Assembly: GCA_013290035.1 (NCBI GenBank)
Contig: JABCYT010000286.1
Span: 1-5,506, forward strand
DNA from: Alphaproteobacteria bacterium
GTDB lineage: Bacteria; Pseudomonadota; Alphaproteobacteria; Reyranellales; Reyranellaceae
DNA length: 5,506 bases
Reading direction: 5' to 3'
Made by a program: the position numbers and the translations under genes. Numbering within the stretch: position 1 is the stretch's first letter; each line of letters opens with the position of its first letter. The notes below the pieces were generated by a model that was not told where the DNA came from, did not search any database, and saw only the letters and a list, made by a program, of their open reading frames with translations. This document shows positions 1-5,506 of the stretch, one piece after another.

Positions 1-634
1 GGAGGCGATCTTCGCGGGCGTTCCGGTGAACGTCACGCTGCTGTTCTCGCGCGAGCAATATGTCGCCGCGGCCGACGCCTATCTGCGCGGTGTCGAACGG
101 CGCATCGCGGCGGGGCTCAACCCGGCGGTCGCCTCGGTTGCCTCGCTCTTCGTCAGCCGCTGGGATGTCGCGATCGCCGGCAAGGTTCCCGCCGAGCTCA
201 CCAACCGGCTCGGCATCGCGATCGGCCAGCGCGCCTACAAGGCCTATCGCGCGCTGCTCGACTCGGCGCGTTTCCAGCGCCTCGCCAATTCGGGCGCCCG
301 CGCCCAGCGCCTGCTGTGGGCCAGCACCGGCACCAAGGACCCCAAGGCTTCCGACAGCCTTTATGTGAAGGCGCTCGCCGCGCCTTTCACGGTCAACACC
401 ATGCCGGAGGCCACGCTTCTGGCCTATGGCGATCACGGCGAGGTCGGCGAAACGCTGGCGCCGGACGGCGGCGACTGCGAGGCGGTCCTTGCCAGCTTCG
501 GCAAGGCCGGTATCGACATCGACGCGCTCGCCGCCCGGCTCCAGGACGAGGGCGCATCGTCCTTCGTCAAGTCCTGGGAAGACCTGATGGCGCGCATCGA
601 TTCCAAGCGCACCGCGATGCGCAAGGCGAGCTGA
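1..634 (+). CDS. tal: Transaldolase, C-terminal part (5' end outside window)
   Basis: Transaldolase moves a dihydroxyacetone unit between sugar phosphates (sedoheptulose-7-P + glyceraldehyde-3-P to erythrose-4-P + fructose-6-P) in the cytosolic non-oxidative pentose phosphate pathway. The frame is open from base 2, giving 210 residues before TGA at 632-634. It opens with EAIFAGVPVNVTLLFSREQY, the core strand of the family (NLTLLFS in E. coli TalB). SVASLFVSRWD, LLWASTGTKDP, SLYVKALAAPFTVNTMPE and AYGDHGEVGETL follow in the order expected of the longer mycobacterial-type transaldolases (about 360-370 aa), so roughly the last 55-60% is present. By analogy with TalB, the Schiff-base lysine sits about 20-25 residues before NVTLLFS and is therefore upstream of the window. 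The GTG at 26 lies inside this conserved strand and is not a start. In some bacteria this enzyme is fused to Pgi; here a stop and a 54-base spacer separate them. The family assignment is secure; the N-terminus cannot be judged. Confidence 0.95.
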   Translation, partial: EAIFAGVPVNVTLLFSREQYVAAADAYLRGVERRIAAGLNPAVASVASLFVSRWDVAIAGKVPAELTNRLGIAIGQRAYKAYRALLDSARFQRLANSGARAQRLLWASTGTKDPKASDSLYVKALAAPFTVNTMPEATLLAYGDHGEVGETLAPDGGDCEAVLASFGKAGIDIDALAARLQDEGASSFVKSWEDLMARIDSKRTAMRKAS

Positions 635-641
635 CCCCAGT

Positions 642-669
642 CTCGAGCAGACGAACTCGAGCAGACGAA
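642..669 (+). repeat. Perfect 14-bp tandem duplication between tal and pgi
   Basis: The unit CTCGAGCAGACGAA occurs at 642-655 and again at 656-669 with no gap and no mismatch. The unit contains the palindrome CTCGAG, so the two copies can pair with each other in RNA (642-647 with 656-661, loop CAGACGAA). This gives a short 6-bp hairpin 7 bases after the tal stop. No T-run follows, so it is not an intrinsic terminator. It could be a chance slippage duplication or a weak processing or stabilising element; the sequence alone does not say which. Confidence 0.8.
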
Positions 670-675
670 TTCGGT

Positions 676-680
676 GAGGA
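676..680 (+). promoter_or_regulatory. Ribosome binding site of pgi
   Basis: GAGGA lies 8 bases before the ATG at 689. An in-frame GTG at 674 overlaps this Shine-Dalgarno and has no comparable site upstream of it, so the ATG at 689 is preferred as the pgi start. Confidence 0.65.
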
Positions 681-688
681 AACGATCG

Positions 689-2329
689 ATGGCTGCATCG
701 GCTTTGCGCACGCGCCCGGCCTGGGCGTCACTGAAGAACCACTACCAGAAGATGAGGCGTGTCCACCTCAGGCAGCTCTTCGACAAGGATCGCGAGCGCG
801 GCGAGAGGATGGCGGTCGAGGCCACGGGCATCTATTTCGACTATTCCAAGAACCGGATCACCGACGAAACCCTGGGATTGCTGCTTCAGCTTGCCGGCGA
901 GGCGGGACTGCGCGACCGCATCGACGCGATGTTCCGCGGCGACAAGATCAACGTCTCGGAAAAGCGCGCGGTGCTTCACGTCGCGCTGCGCGCGCCGCGC
1001 GGCGCATCCATCCTGCACGACGGCCAGAACGTGGTGCCCGAGGTCCATGCCGTCCTGGACAAGATGGCGGCTTTCGCCGATCGGCTGCGCGGCGGCGCCT
1101 GGACGGGGCATACCGGCAAGCGCATCCGCAACGTGATCAATATCGGCATCGGCGGATCCGACCTCGGCCCCGTCATGGCCTACGAAGCGCTCAGGCACTA
1201 CAGCAAGCGGGACATGACCTTCCGCTTCGTCTCCAATGTCGACGGCACGGACTTCGCCGAGGCGGTGCACGATCTCGATCCGGCGGAGACATTGTTCATC
1301 GTCTCCTCCAAGACCTTCACCACGCTCGAGACCATGACCAACGCGCATACCGCGCGTGACTGGCTGCTGGCCGGCCTGAAAGGCGAGGCCGCCGCCACGG
1401 CCAAGCATTTCGTCGCCGTTTCCACCAATGCGGAGGAGGTGGCGAAGTTCGGCATCGACACGGCCAACATGTTCGGCTTCTGGGATTGGGTCGGCGGACG
1501 CTATTCCATGGATTCGGCCATCGGCCTTTCCACCATGCTCGCCATCGGGCCGGACAATTTCCGCGCCATGCTAGACGGCTTCCATGAGATGGACGAGCAC
1601 TTCCGCACCGCGCCCTTCGAGCGCAACCTGCCGGTGCTGATGGGGCTGCTCTCCATCTGGTACAACGATTTCTTCGGCGCCCAGACCGTGGCCGTGCTGC
1701 CGTACGAGCAGTACCTCAAGCGCTTTCCGGCCTATCTCCAGCAGCTCACCATGGAGAGCAACGGCAAGCATGTGACCTGGGACGGCGTCGCCGTGGATTA
1801 CGACACCGGGCCGATCTACTGGGGCGAGCCGGGGACCAACGGCCAGCATTCCTTCTATCAGCTGATCCATCAGGGCACGCGGCTCATACCGTGCGACTTC
1901 ATCGCCTTCGGCCGGACCCTCAACCCGCTCGGCCACCATCACGACATGCTGCTGGCCAATGTCTTCGCCCAGACGGAGGCGCTGGCCTTCGGCAAGACCG
2001 TCCGGCAGGTCAAGGCGGAAGGCACGCCCGACTGGCTCGTGCCGCATCGGCTGTTCGAGGGCAATCGTCCATCGAACACGCTCCTGCTGGACGACGCTTT
2101 GACGCCGGCTACGCTCGGCAAGCTGGTCGCGCTCTACGAGCACAGCGTCTTCACCCAGGGCACGATCTGGCAGGTCGATTCGTTCGACCAGTGGGGTGTG
2201 GAGCTGGGCAAGGCGCTCGCCCAGCGGATCATCCCCGAGCTGGAAGGTGCCTCGGAAACCAAGCTCGAGCATGACAGCTCGACCAACGCGCTGATCCGGC
2301 GCTATCGCAAGCTCAAGGGCGCTGGCTGA
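689..2329 (+). CDS. pgi: Glucose-6-phosphate isomerase
   Basis: Pgi reversibly converts glucose-6-phosphate to fructose-6-phosphate in the cytosol, linking glycolysis/gluconeogenesis with the pentose phosphate branch. The product is 546 aa, close to E. coli Pgi (549 aa as remembered), and resembles it along its whole length. Visible landmarks are [13 protein letters not shown] [14 protein letters not shown] near residue 50, [12 protein letters not shown] (about 150-161) and the phosphate-binding SSKTFTT (206-212). The first family signature, DWVGGRYS, is at 266-273 with the catalytic-site Arg271. MESNGK carries the catalytic base Glu356, [15 protein letters not shown] carries His387, and the C-terminal signature [10 protein letters not shown] carries Lys508. 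All expected catalytic residues are present, so the enzyme should be active. The start is ATG 689, placed by the GAGGA at 676-680; GTG 674 would add five residues. The gene lies 54 bases after tal and is followed by a hairpin/T-run that may end its transcript. Confidence 0.98.
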   Translation: MAASALRTRPAWASLKNHYQKMRRVHLRQLFDKDRERGERMAVEATGIYFDYSKNRITDETLGLLLQLAGEAGLRDRIDAMFRGDKINVSEKRAVLHVALRAPRGASILHDGQNVVPEVHAVLDKMAAFADRLRGGAWTGHTGKRIRNVINIGIGGSDLGPVMAYEALRHYSKRDMTFRFVSNVDGTDFAEAVHDLDPAETLFIVSSKTFTTLETMTNAHTARDWLLAGLKGEAAATAKHFVAVSTNAEEVAKFGIDTANMFGFWDWVGGRYSMDSAIGLSTMLAIGPDNFRAMLDGFHEMDEHFRTAPFERNLPVLMGLLSIWYNDFFGAQTVAVLPYEQYLKRFPAYLQQLTMESNGKHVTWDGVAVDYDTGPIYWGEPGTNGQHSFYQLIHQGTRLIPCDFIAFGRTLNPLGHHHDMLLANVFAQTEALAFGKTVRQVKAEGTPDWLVPHRLFEGNRPSNTLLLDDALTPATLGKLVALYEHSVFTQGTIWQVDSFDQWGVELGKALAQRIIPELEGASETKLEHDSSTNALIRRYRKLKGAG

Positions 2330-2331
2330 GG

Positions 2332-2374
2332 CCGGCCGGCGCCCGGCAAGCGGGCCCGGTCGGAACATTTTTTT
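2332..2374 (+). terminator. Candidate intrinsic terminator or attenuator between pgi and gnd
   Basis: Bases 2332-2345 pair with 2351-2363 around a five-base loop (GCAAG). This gives about 13 base pairs, nearly all G-C, with one bulged C (2340) and one G-U pair (2335/2360). After AACA (2364-2367) comes a run of seven T (2368-2374). Hairpin plus U-tract directly after the pgi stop is the layout of a Rho-independent terminator; the four-base spacer before the U-tract may weaken it. The run ends only 19 bases before the gnd start and 6 bases before its ribosome binding site, so readthrough here would set gnd-tkt expression relative to tal-pgi. Pairing was worked out by hand with no folding energy computed. 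Confidence 0.6.
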
Positions 2375-2380
2375 CGGGAT

Positions 2381-2386
2381 AGAGGG
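2381..2386 (+). promoter_or_regulatory. Ribosome binding site of gnd
   Basis: AGAGGG ends 7 bases before the ATG at 2394. An in-frame TAG at 2388-2390 excludes any earlier start, so the gnd start is well fixed. Confidence 0.65.
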
Positions 2387-2393
2387 CTAGCAC

Positions 2394-3413
2394 ATGCAAC
2401 TGGGAATGATCGGCCTTGGCCGTATGGGAGCGAACATGGTGCGCCGCCTCTTGAAGGGCGGCCATCAATGCGTCGTGTTCGACATGTCCGCAAAGGCGGT
2501 GGCGGAGCTGGTGAAGGAGAAGGCCGTCGGCAGCGCTTCGCTGGCGGAGTTCACCAAGGGCCTGGCGAAGCCGCGCGCGGTCTGGCTGATGGTGCCGGCC
2601 GGCGTGGTCGACAAGACCATCGCCGATCTGCTGCCCCATCTCGAGAGCGGCGATATCCTGATCGACGGCGGCAATTCCTATTACATCGACGACATCCGCC
2701 GGGCCAAGGAGCTCGCGCCCAAGGGCATCCACTATGTCGATGTCGGCACCAGCGGCGGCGTCTGGGGCCTCGAGCGCGGCTATTGCATGATGATCGGCGG
2801 CGAACCCGCTGTGGTGAAGCGTCTCGACCCGATCTTCGCCACCCTGGCGCCGGGCCCCGGCGACATTCCGCGCACGCCGGGACGCGAGAAGGCCGGCGGA
2901 ACGTCCGAGCAGGGCTATCTGCATTGTGGGCCGAATGGCGCCGGCCATTTCGTCAAGATGGTGCACAACGGCATCGAGTACGGCGTGATGGCGGCCTATG
3001 CCGAGGGGCTGGCCGTGCTCAAGGCGGCCAACATCGGCAAGAAGACCGGGGTGGTCGATGCGGAAACCACGCCGCTGCGCGACCCCGAGCACTATCAATA
3101 CGACCTCAACCTGCCGGACATCACCGAGCTGTGGCGGCGCGGCAGCGTGATCGCGTCGTGGCTGCTCGACCTCCAGGCGGCGGCCCTGATCAAGGATCCC
3201 GCCTTGTCGAAGTTCGGCGGACGGGTATCGGATTCCGGCGAAGGCCGCTGGACGATCAAGGCCGCCATCGACGAGGGCGTGCCGGCCCATGTGTTGTCCT
3301 CGGCGCTCTACGAGAGGTTCAGCTCGCGCGGCGAGGCGGATTTCGCCAACAAGCTGCTCTCGGCCAGGCGCTACGAGTTCGGCGGCCATATCGAAAAGCC
3401 GGCCGGGTCATAG
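2394..3413 (+). CDS. gnd: 6-phosphogluconate dehydrogenase, decarboxylating, short (probably NAD-preferring) form
   Basis: The enzyme oxidatively decarboxylates 6-phosphogluconate to ribulose-5-phosphate and CO2, reducing NAD(P). The protein is 339 aa, the size of the short YqeC/Gnd-related family rather than the roughly 470 aa E. coli form, whose extra C-terminal region is missing. It starts with a Rossmann fold, MIGLGRMG (GxGxxG at residues 7-12). The second strand ends VVFD with Asp30, where NADP-dependent enzymes have an Asn-Arg-Ser/Thr pattern; an acid there usually means NAD, so NAD preference is inferred. Substrate and catalytic motifs are intact: DGGNSYY (91-97), [11 protein letters not shown] (115-125) with the SGG loop at 120-122, and [16 protein letters not shown] (182-197) with the expected catalytic Lys188 and Glu195 plus Asn192. 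The C-terminal half carries [29 protein letters not shown] and the conserved SDSGEGRWT (279-287). The ATG follows AGAGGG, and an in-frame TAG just upstream blocks a longer start. It precedes tkt by 36 bases, probably co-transcribed. Confidence 0.95.
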   Translation: MQLGMIGLGRMGANMVRRLLKGGHQCVVFDMSAKAVAELVKEKAVGSASLAEFTKGLAKPRAVWLMVPAGVVDKTIADLLPHLESGDILIDGGNSYYIDDIRRAKELAPKGIHYVDVGTSGGVWGLERGYCMMIGGEPAVVKRLDPIFATLAPGPGDIPRTPGREKAGGTSEQGYLHCGPNGAGHFVKMVHNGIEYGVMAAYAEGLAVLKAANIGKKTGVVDAETTPLRDPEHYQYDLNLPDITELWRRGSVIASWLLDLQAAALIKDPALSKFGGRVSDSGEGRWTIKAAIDEGVPAHVLSSALYERFSSRGEADFANKLLSARRYEFGGHIEKPAGS

Positions 3414-3439
3414 CCTAGCGCAGCGCGGATGCAGGAACC

Positions 3440-3444
3440 GGAGG
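3440..3444 (+). promoter_or_regulatory. Ribosome binding site of tkt
   Basis: A full GGAGG lies 5 bases before the ATG at 3450. An in-frame ATG at 3429 would add seven residues (MQEPEAS) but has no clear Shine-Dalgarno ahead of it, so 3450 is the preferred start. Confidence 0.7.
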
Positions 3445-3449
3445 CGAGC

Positions 3450-5506
3450 ATGACCAAGGACGAGCTCGATCAACTGGCGATCAACACGATCCGCACGCTC
3501 ACCATCGACGCGATCCAGCAGGCGAACTCGGGCCATCCCGGCGCGCCGATGGCGCTTGCGCCGTTGGTCTATACGCTATGGAACCGCGTCATGCGCTTCG
3601 ATCCGAAGGACCCGATCTGGCCGAATCGCGACCGCTTCATTCTGTCGAACGGCCATGCCTCGATGCTGCTGTGGTCGGTCCTGCATCTCACCGGCACCCA
3701 GGCGGTCAACGCCGAGTACGAGCGCCTGGGCAAGCCGTCGGTCACGCTCGACGACATCCGCCACTTCCGCCAGCTCAACAGCAAGGCGCCGGGACACCCG
3801 GAATATCATTGGGTGTCCGGCGTCGAGACGACGAGCGGTCCGCTGGGGCAGGGAGTCGCCACCAGCGTCGGCATGGCGATCGCCCGGAAGTGGCTGGCCA
3901 GCCGCTACAATCGGCCTGGCTTCGACATGTTCGCCTATGACATCTATGCGGTTTGCGGCGACGGCTGCCTGATGGAAGGAGTGGCTTCGGAGGCGGCCTC
4001 GCTGGCCGGCCATCTCGGCCTCGACGATCTGTGCTGGATCTACGACAACAACCACATCACCATCGAAGGCAACACGCGGATCACCTTCACCGAGGATGTC
4101 GCGACGCGCTTCCTCGCCTATCAATGGAACGTGCTGCGGGTCGGCGACGCCAATGATCTCCAGCGGATCGAGGATGCGCTCGCGGTCTTCCGGAACACCA
4201 AGGGGCGGCCGACGCTAATCGTCCTGGATAGCCACATCGGCTATGGCTCCCCGCACAAGGTCGATACTGCCGCAATCCATGGCGAACCCTTGGGCGAGGA
4301 GGAGGTCCGCCTCACCAAGCGTGCCTATGGCTGGCCGGAGAATGCCAAGTTCCTGGTACCCGATGGCGTCCTGGAACAGTTTGACGCGGGGATCGGCGCG
4401 CGCGGCGCCGACGCACGGCGCCGCTGGGAGACGCTTTTCGCGTCCTACCGCGAGAAATTCCCCGAGCTCGCCGCTGAGATCGAGCAGATGCAGCGGCGCG
4501 AGCTGCCCGCGGGATGGGATCGCAACCTGCCGAGCTATTCACCGGATCCCAAGGGCATCGCCGGCCGCGACGCCTCGGGCGAGGTGCTGAACGTGCTCGC
4601 CCAGAACATTCCCTGGTTCCTGGGTGGATCGGCGGACCTCGCGCCCTCCACCAAAGTCGCGCTCAAATTCGCCGGCGCAGGGGACTTCGAGCCCGAAAGT
4701 CCCGGCGGCCGCAATCTCCATTTCGGAGTCCGCGAGCACGCCATGGCGGCGATCGTCAACGGTCTGACGCTCTCGAAGCTGCGGGCCTTTGGTGCGACCT
4801 ACGTTATCTTCAGCGACTATGCCCGACCGGCGATTCGGCTGTCGGCGCTCATGGAGCTGCCGACGATCTTCGTCTTCACTCATGACGCCATGGGCGACGG
4901 CGAGGATGGACCGACGCATCAACCGGTAGAGCACCTTATTTCGTTGCGCGCCATTCCTGGTCTGGTCGTGCTCCGGCCCGCAGATGCCAATGAAGTCGTC
5001 GAGGCCTATCGCTACGTCCTGCAGCTGCGCCACCAGCCCGCGGTACTCGCGCTGTCGCGCCAGCCCCTGCCGACGTTCGATCGCACCAAGTACGCCTCGG
5101 CGGCCGGCGTCGCCCGCGGCGCCTATGTCATGGCCGACGCTCCGGGCGGCCCGCCCGAGATCATCCTCATCGCGTCGGGCAGCGAGGTCTCCCTGGTCGT
5201 CGCGGCCCATGAAGTGCTGGCGTCCCGCGGGATTCGGTCCCGTGTCGTCTCCATGCCGTCCTGGGACATCTTCGAGCACCAGCCGCAGTCCTATCGGCAG
5301 GAGGTGCTGCCGCCTAGGGTGAAGGCGCGCATCGCCGTCGAGCAGGGCTCGGAGCTGGGATGGGAGCGCTATGTCGGGGCCGACGGCCGCGTCATCGGCA
5401 TGAAGACCTTCGGCGCCTCGGCGCCGCTCAAGGAGCTGCAGCGCAAATTCGGCTTCGAGCCCGAGGCGGTGGTCGCGATGGCTATGGAGCTGCTCGGGCG
5501 CAAGTG
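3450..5506 (+). CDS. tkt: Transketolase (685 aa; stop codon cut by window edge)
   Basis: Transketolase is a thiamine-diphosphate and divalent-metal enzyme that transfers two-carbon ketol units between sugar phosphates in the non-oxidative pentose phosphate pathway. The frame from ATG 3450 is open to the end; codon 685 is AAG and the last two bases are TG, so the protein is probably complete with TGA as stop. The N-terminal diphosphate-binding domain shows SGHPGAP (His29), SNGHAS (His69), PGHPE (His116), GPLGQG, GDGCLMEG (170-177, metal ligand Asp171) and YDNNHITIEG (ligands Asn201 and Ile203), then IHGEPLG (His277). The pyrimidine domain has GRDAS (Arg373), GGSADLAPS (Ser400), FGVREHAMAA with the catalytic Glu429, HDAMGDGEDGPTHQP (His478, Asp486, His490) and LSRQ (Arg537). 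The C-terminal domain includes IASGSEVSL and GASAPL. Every active-site residue I recall from E. coli TktA has a counterpart. About 13 extra residues after LHLTG (near 83-98) mark a different transketolase subgroup. GGAGG at 3440-3444 sets the start. Confidence 0.96.
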   Translation, partial: MTKDELDQLAINTIRTLTIDAIQQANSGHPGAPMALAPLVYTLWNRVMRFDPKDPIWPNRDRFILSNGHASMLLWSVLHLTGTQAVNAEYERLGKPSVTLDDIRHFRQLNSKAPGHPEYHWVSGVETTSGPLGQGVATSVGMAIARKWLASRYNRPGFDMFAYDIYAVCGDGCLMEGVASEAASLAGHLGLDDLCWIYDNNHITIEGNTRITFTEDVATRFLAYQWNVLRVGDANDLQRIEDALAVFRNTKGRPTLIVLDSHIGYGSPHKVDTAAIHGEPLGEEEVRLTKRAYGWPENAKFLVPDGVLEQFDAGIGARGADARRRWETLFASYREKFPELAAEIEQMQRRELPAGWDRNLPSYSPDPKGIAGRDASGEVLNVLAQNIPWFLGGSADLAPSTKVALKFAGAGDFEPESPGGRNLHFGVREHAMAAIVNGLTLSKLRAFGATYVIFSDYARPAIRLSALMELPTIFVFTHDAMGDGEDGPTHQPVEHLISLRAIPGLVVLRPADANEVVEAYRYVLQLRHQPAVLALSRQPLPTFDRTKYASAAGVARGAYVMADAPGGPPEIILIASGSEVSLVVAAHEVLASRGIRSRVVSMPSWDIFEHQPQSYRQEVLPPRVKARIAVEQGSELGWERYVGADGRVIGMKTFGASAPLKELQRKFGFEPEAVVAMAMELLGRK

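Noticed and set aside
26..28. GTG as the start of a 202-aa protein
   Set aside because: The frame is open upstream to base 2, and the GTG falls within the conserved VPVNVTLLFS strand of transaldolase, so it is an internal valine codon.
674..676. GTG as the pgi start (551 aa)
   Set aside because: It overlaps the Shine-Dalgarno that fits ATG 689, and the five added residues have no counterpart in the Pgi sequences I recall. Not fully excluded.
316..1359. Plus-strand open frame of 347 codons across the tal-pgi junction
   Set aside because: It overlaps two certain genes in another frame, is extremely rich in Arg, Gly and Ala, and has no recognisable motif.
728..1408. Minus-strand open frame of 226 codons opposite the start of pgi
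   Set aside because: Antisense shadow of conserved pgi sequence, without motifs or a convincing ribosome binding site.
1571..2368. Minus-strand open frame of 265 codons opposite the 3' half of pgi
   Set aside because: Shadow of pgi codon bias; no family motifs, and it runs across the candidate terminator.
2313..3389. Minus-strand open frame of 358 codons opposite gnd
   Set aside because: It mirrors gnd almost exactly, shows no recognisable family, and its composition is what antisense of a GC-rich gene gives. The + strand gene is unambiguous.
3429..3431. In-frame ATG as the tkt start (692 aa)
   Set aside because: No good Shine-Dalgarno precedes it, whereas ATG 3450 has GGAGG at 5-base spacing and gives an N-terminus like other transketolases.
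3556..3972. Several open frames within 3556-5322 on both strands, out of frame with tkt
   Set aside because: All lie inside transketolase, are dominated by Arg, Pro, Ser and Ala from frame-shifted GC-rich codons, and match no family; the frame starting at 3450 explains the whole region.

Overview
The window is a compact block of central carbon metabolism, all on the + strand. It comes from a GC-rich bacterium with strong G/C preference at third codon positions. The protein families present (a mycobacterial-type transaldolase, a short 339-residue 6-phosphogluconate dehydrogenase, and a transketolase with an extra segment after LHLTG) fit an alphaproteobacterium best, for example a Rhizobiales- or Rhodospirillales-like organism. 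That placement is inferred from remembered family resemblance, not from a search.

Layout: (1) 1-634, the C-terminal 210 residues of transaldolase, whose start and Schiff-base lysine lie upstream of the window. (2) 635-688, a short spacer holding a perfect 14-bp tandem duplication and the pgi ribosome binding site. (3) 689-2329, complete glucose-6-phosphate isomerase (546 aa). (4) 2330-2393, a spacer with a GC-rich hairpin followed by seven T residues, which looks like an intrinsic terminator or attenuator ending just before the next ribosome binding site. (5) 2394-3413, complete short-form 6-phosphogluconate dehydrogenase (339 aa), predicted to prefer NAD. (6) 3414-3449, a spacer with a clear GGAGG. 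(7) 3450-5506, transketolase, 685 residues, cut by the window edge after the first two bases (TG) of what is probably its stop codon.

Together the four enzymes link upper glycolysis to both branches of the pentose phosphate pathway. Pgi interconverts glucose-6-P and fructose-6-P. Gnd oxidatively decarboxylates 6-phosphogluconate to ribulose-5-P. Transketolase and transaldolase shuffle C2 and C3 units among sugar phosphates. Glucose-6-P dehydrogenase and 6-phosphogluconolactonase, needed to feed Gnd from glucose-6-P, are not in the window; neither are the isomerase and epimerase for ribulose-5-P.

I found no mobile element, CRISPR array, tRNA or rRNA, and no sign of an undescribed system. The points most worth a second look are the hairpin/T-tract between pgi and gnd, the 14-bp tandem repeat between tal and pgi, and the cofactor-site residues of Gnd. 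No gene-free stretch exceeds 300 bases; the longest is 64 bases.
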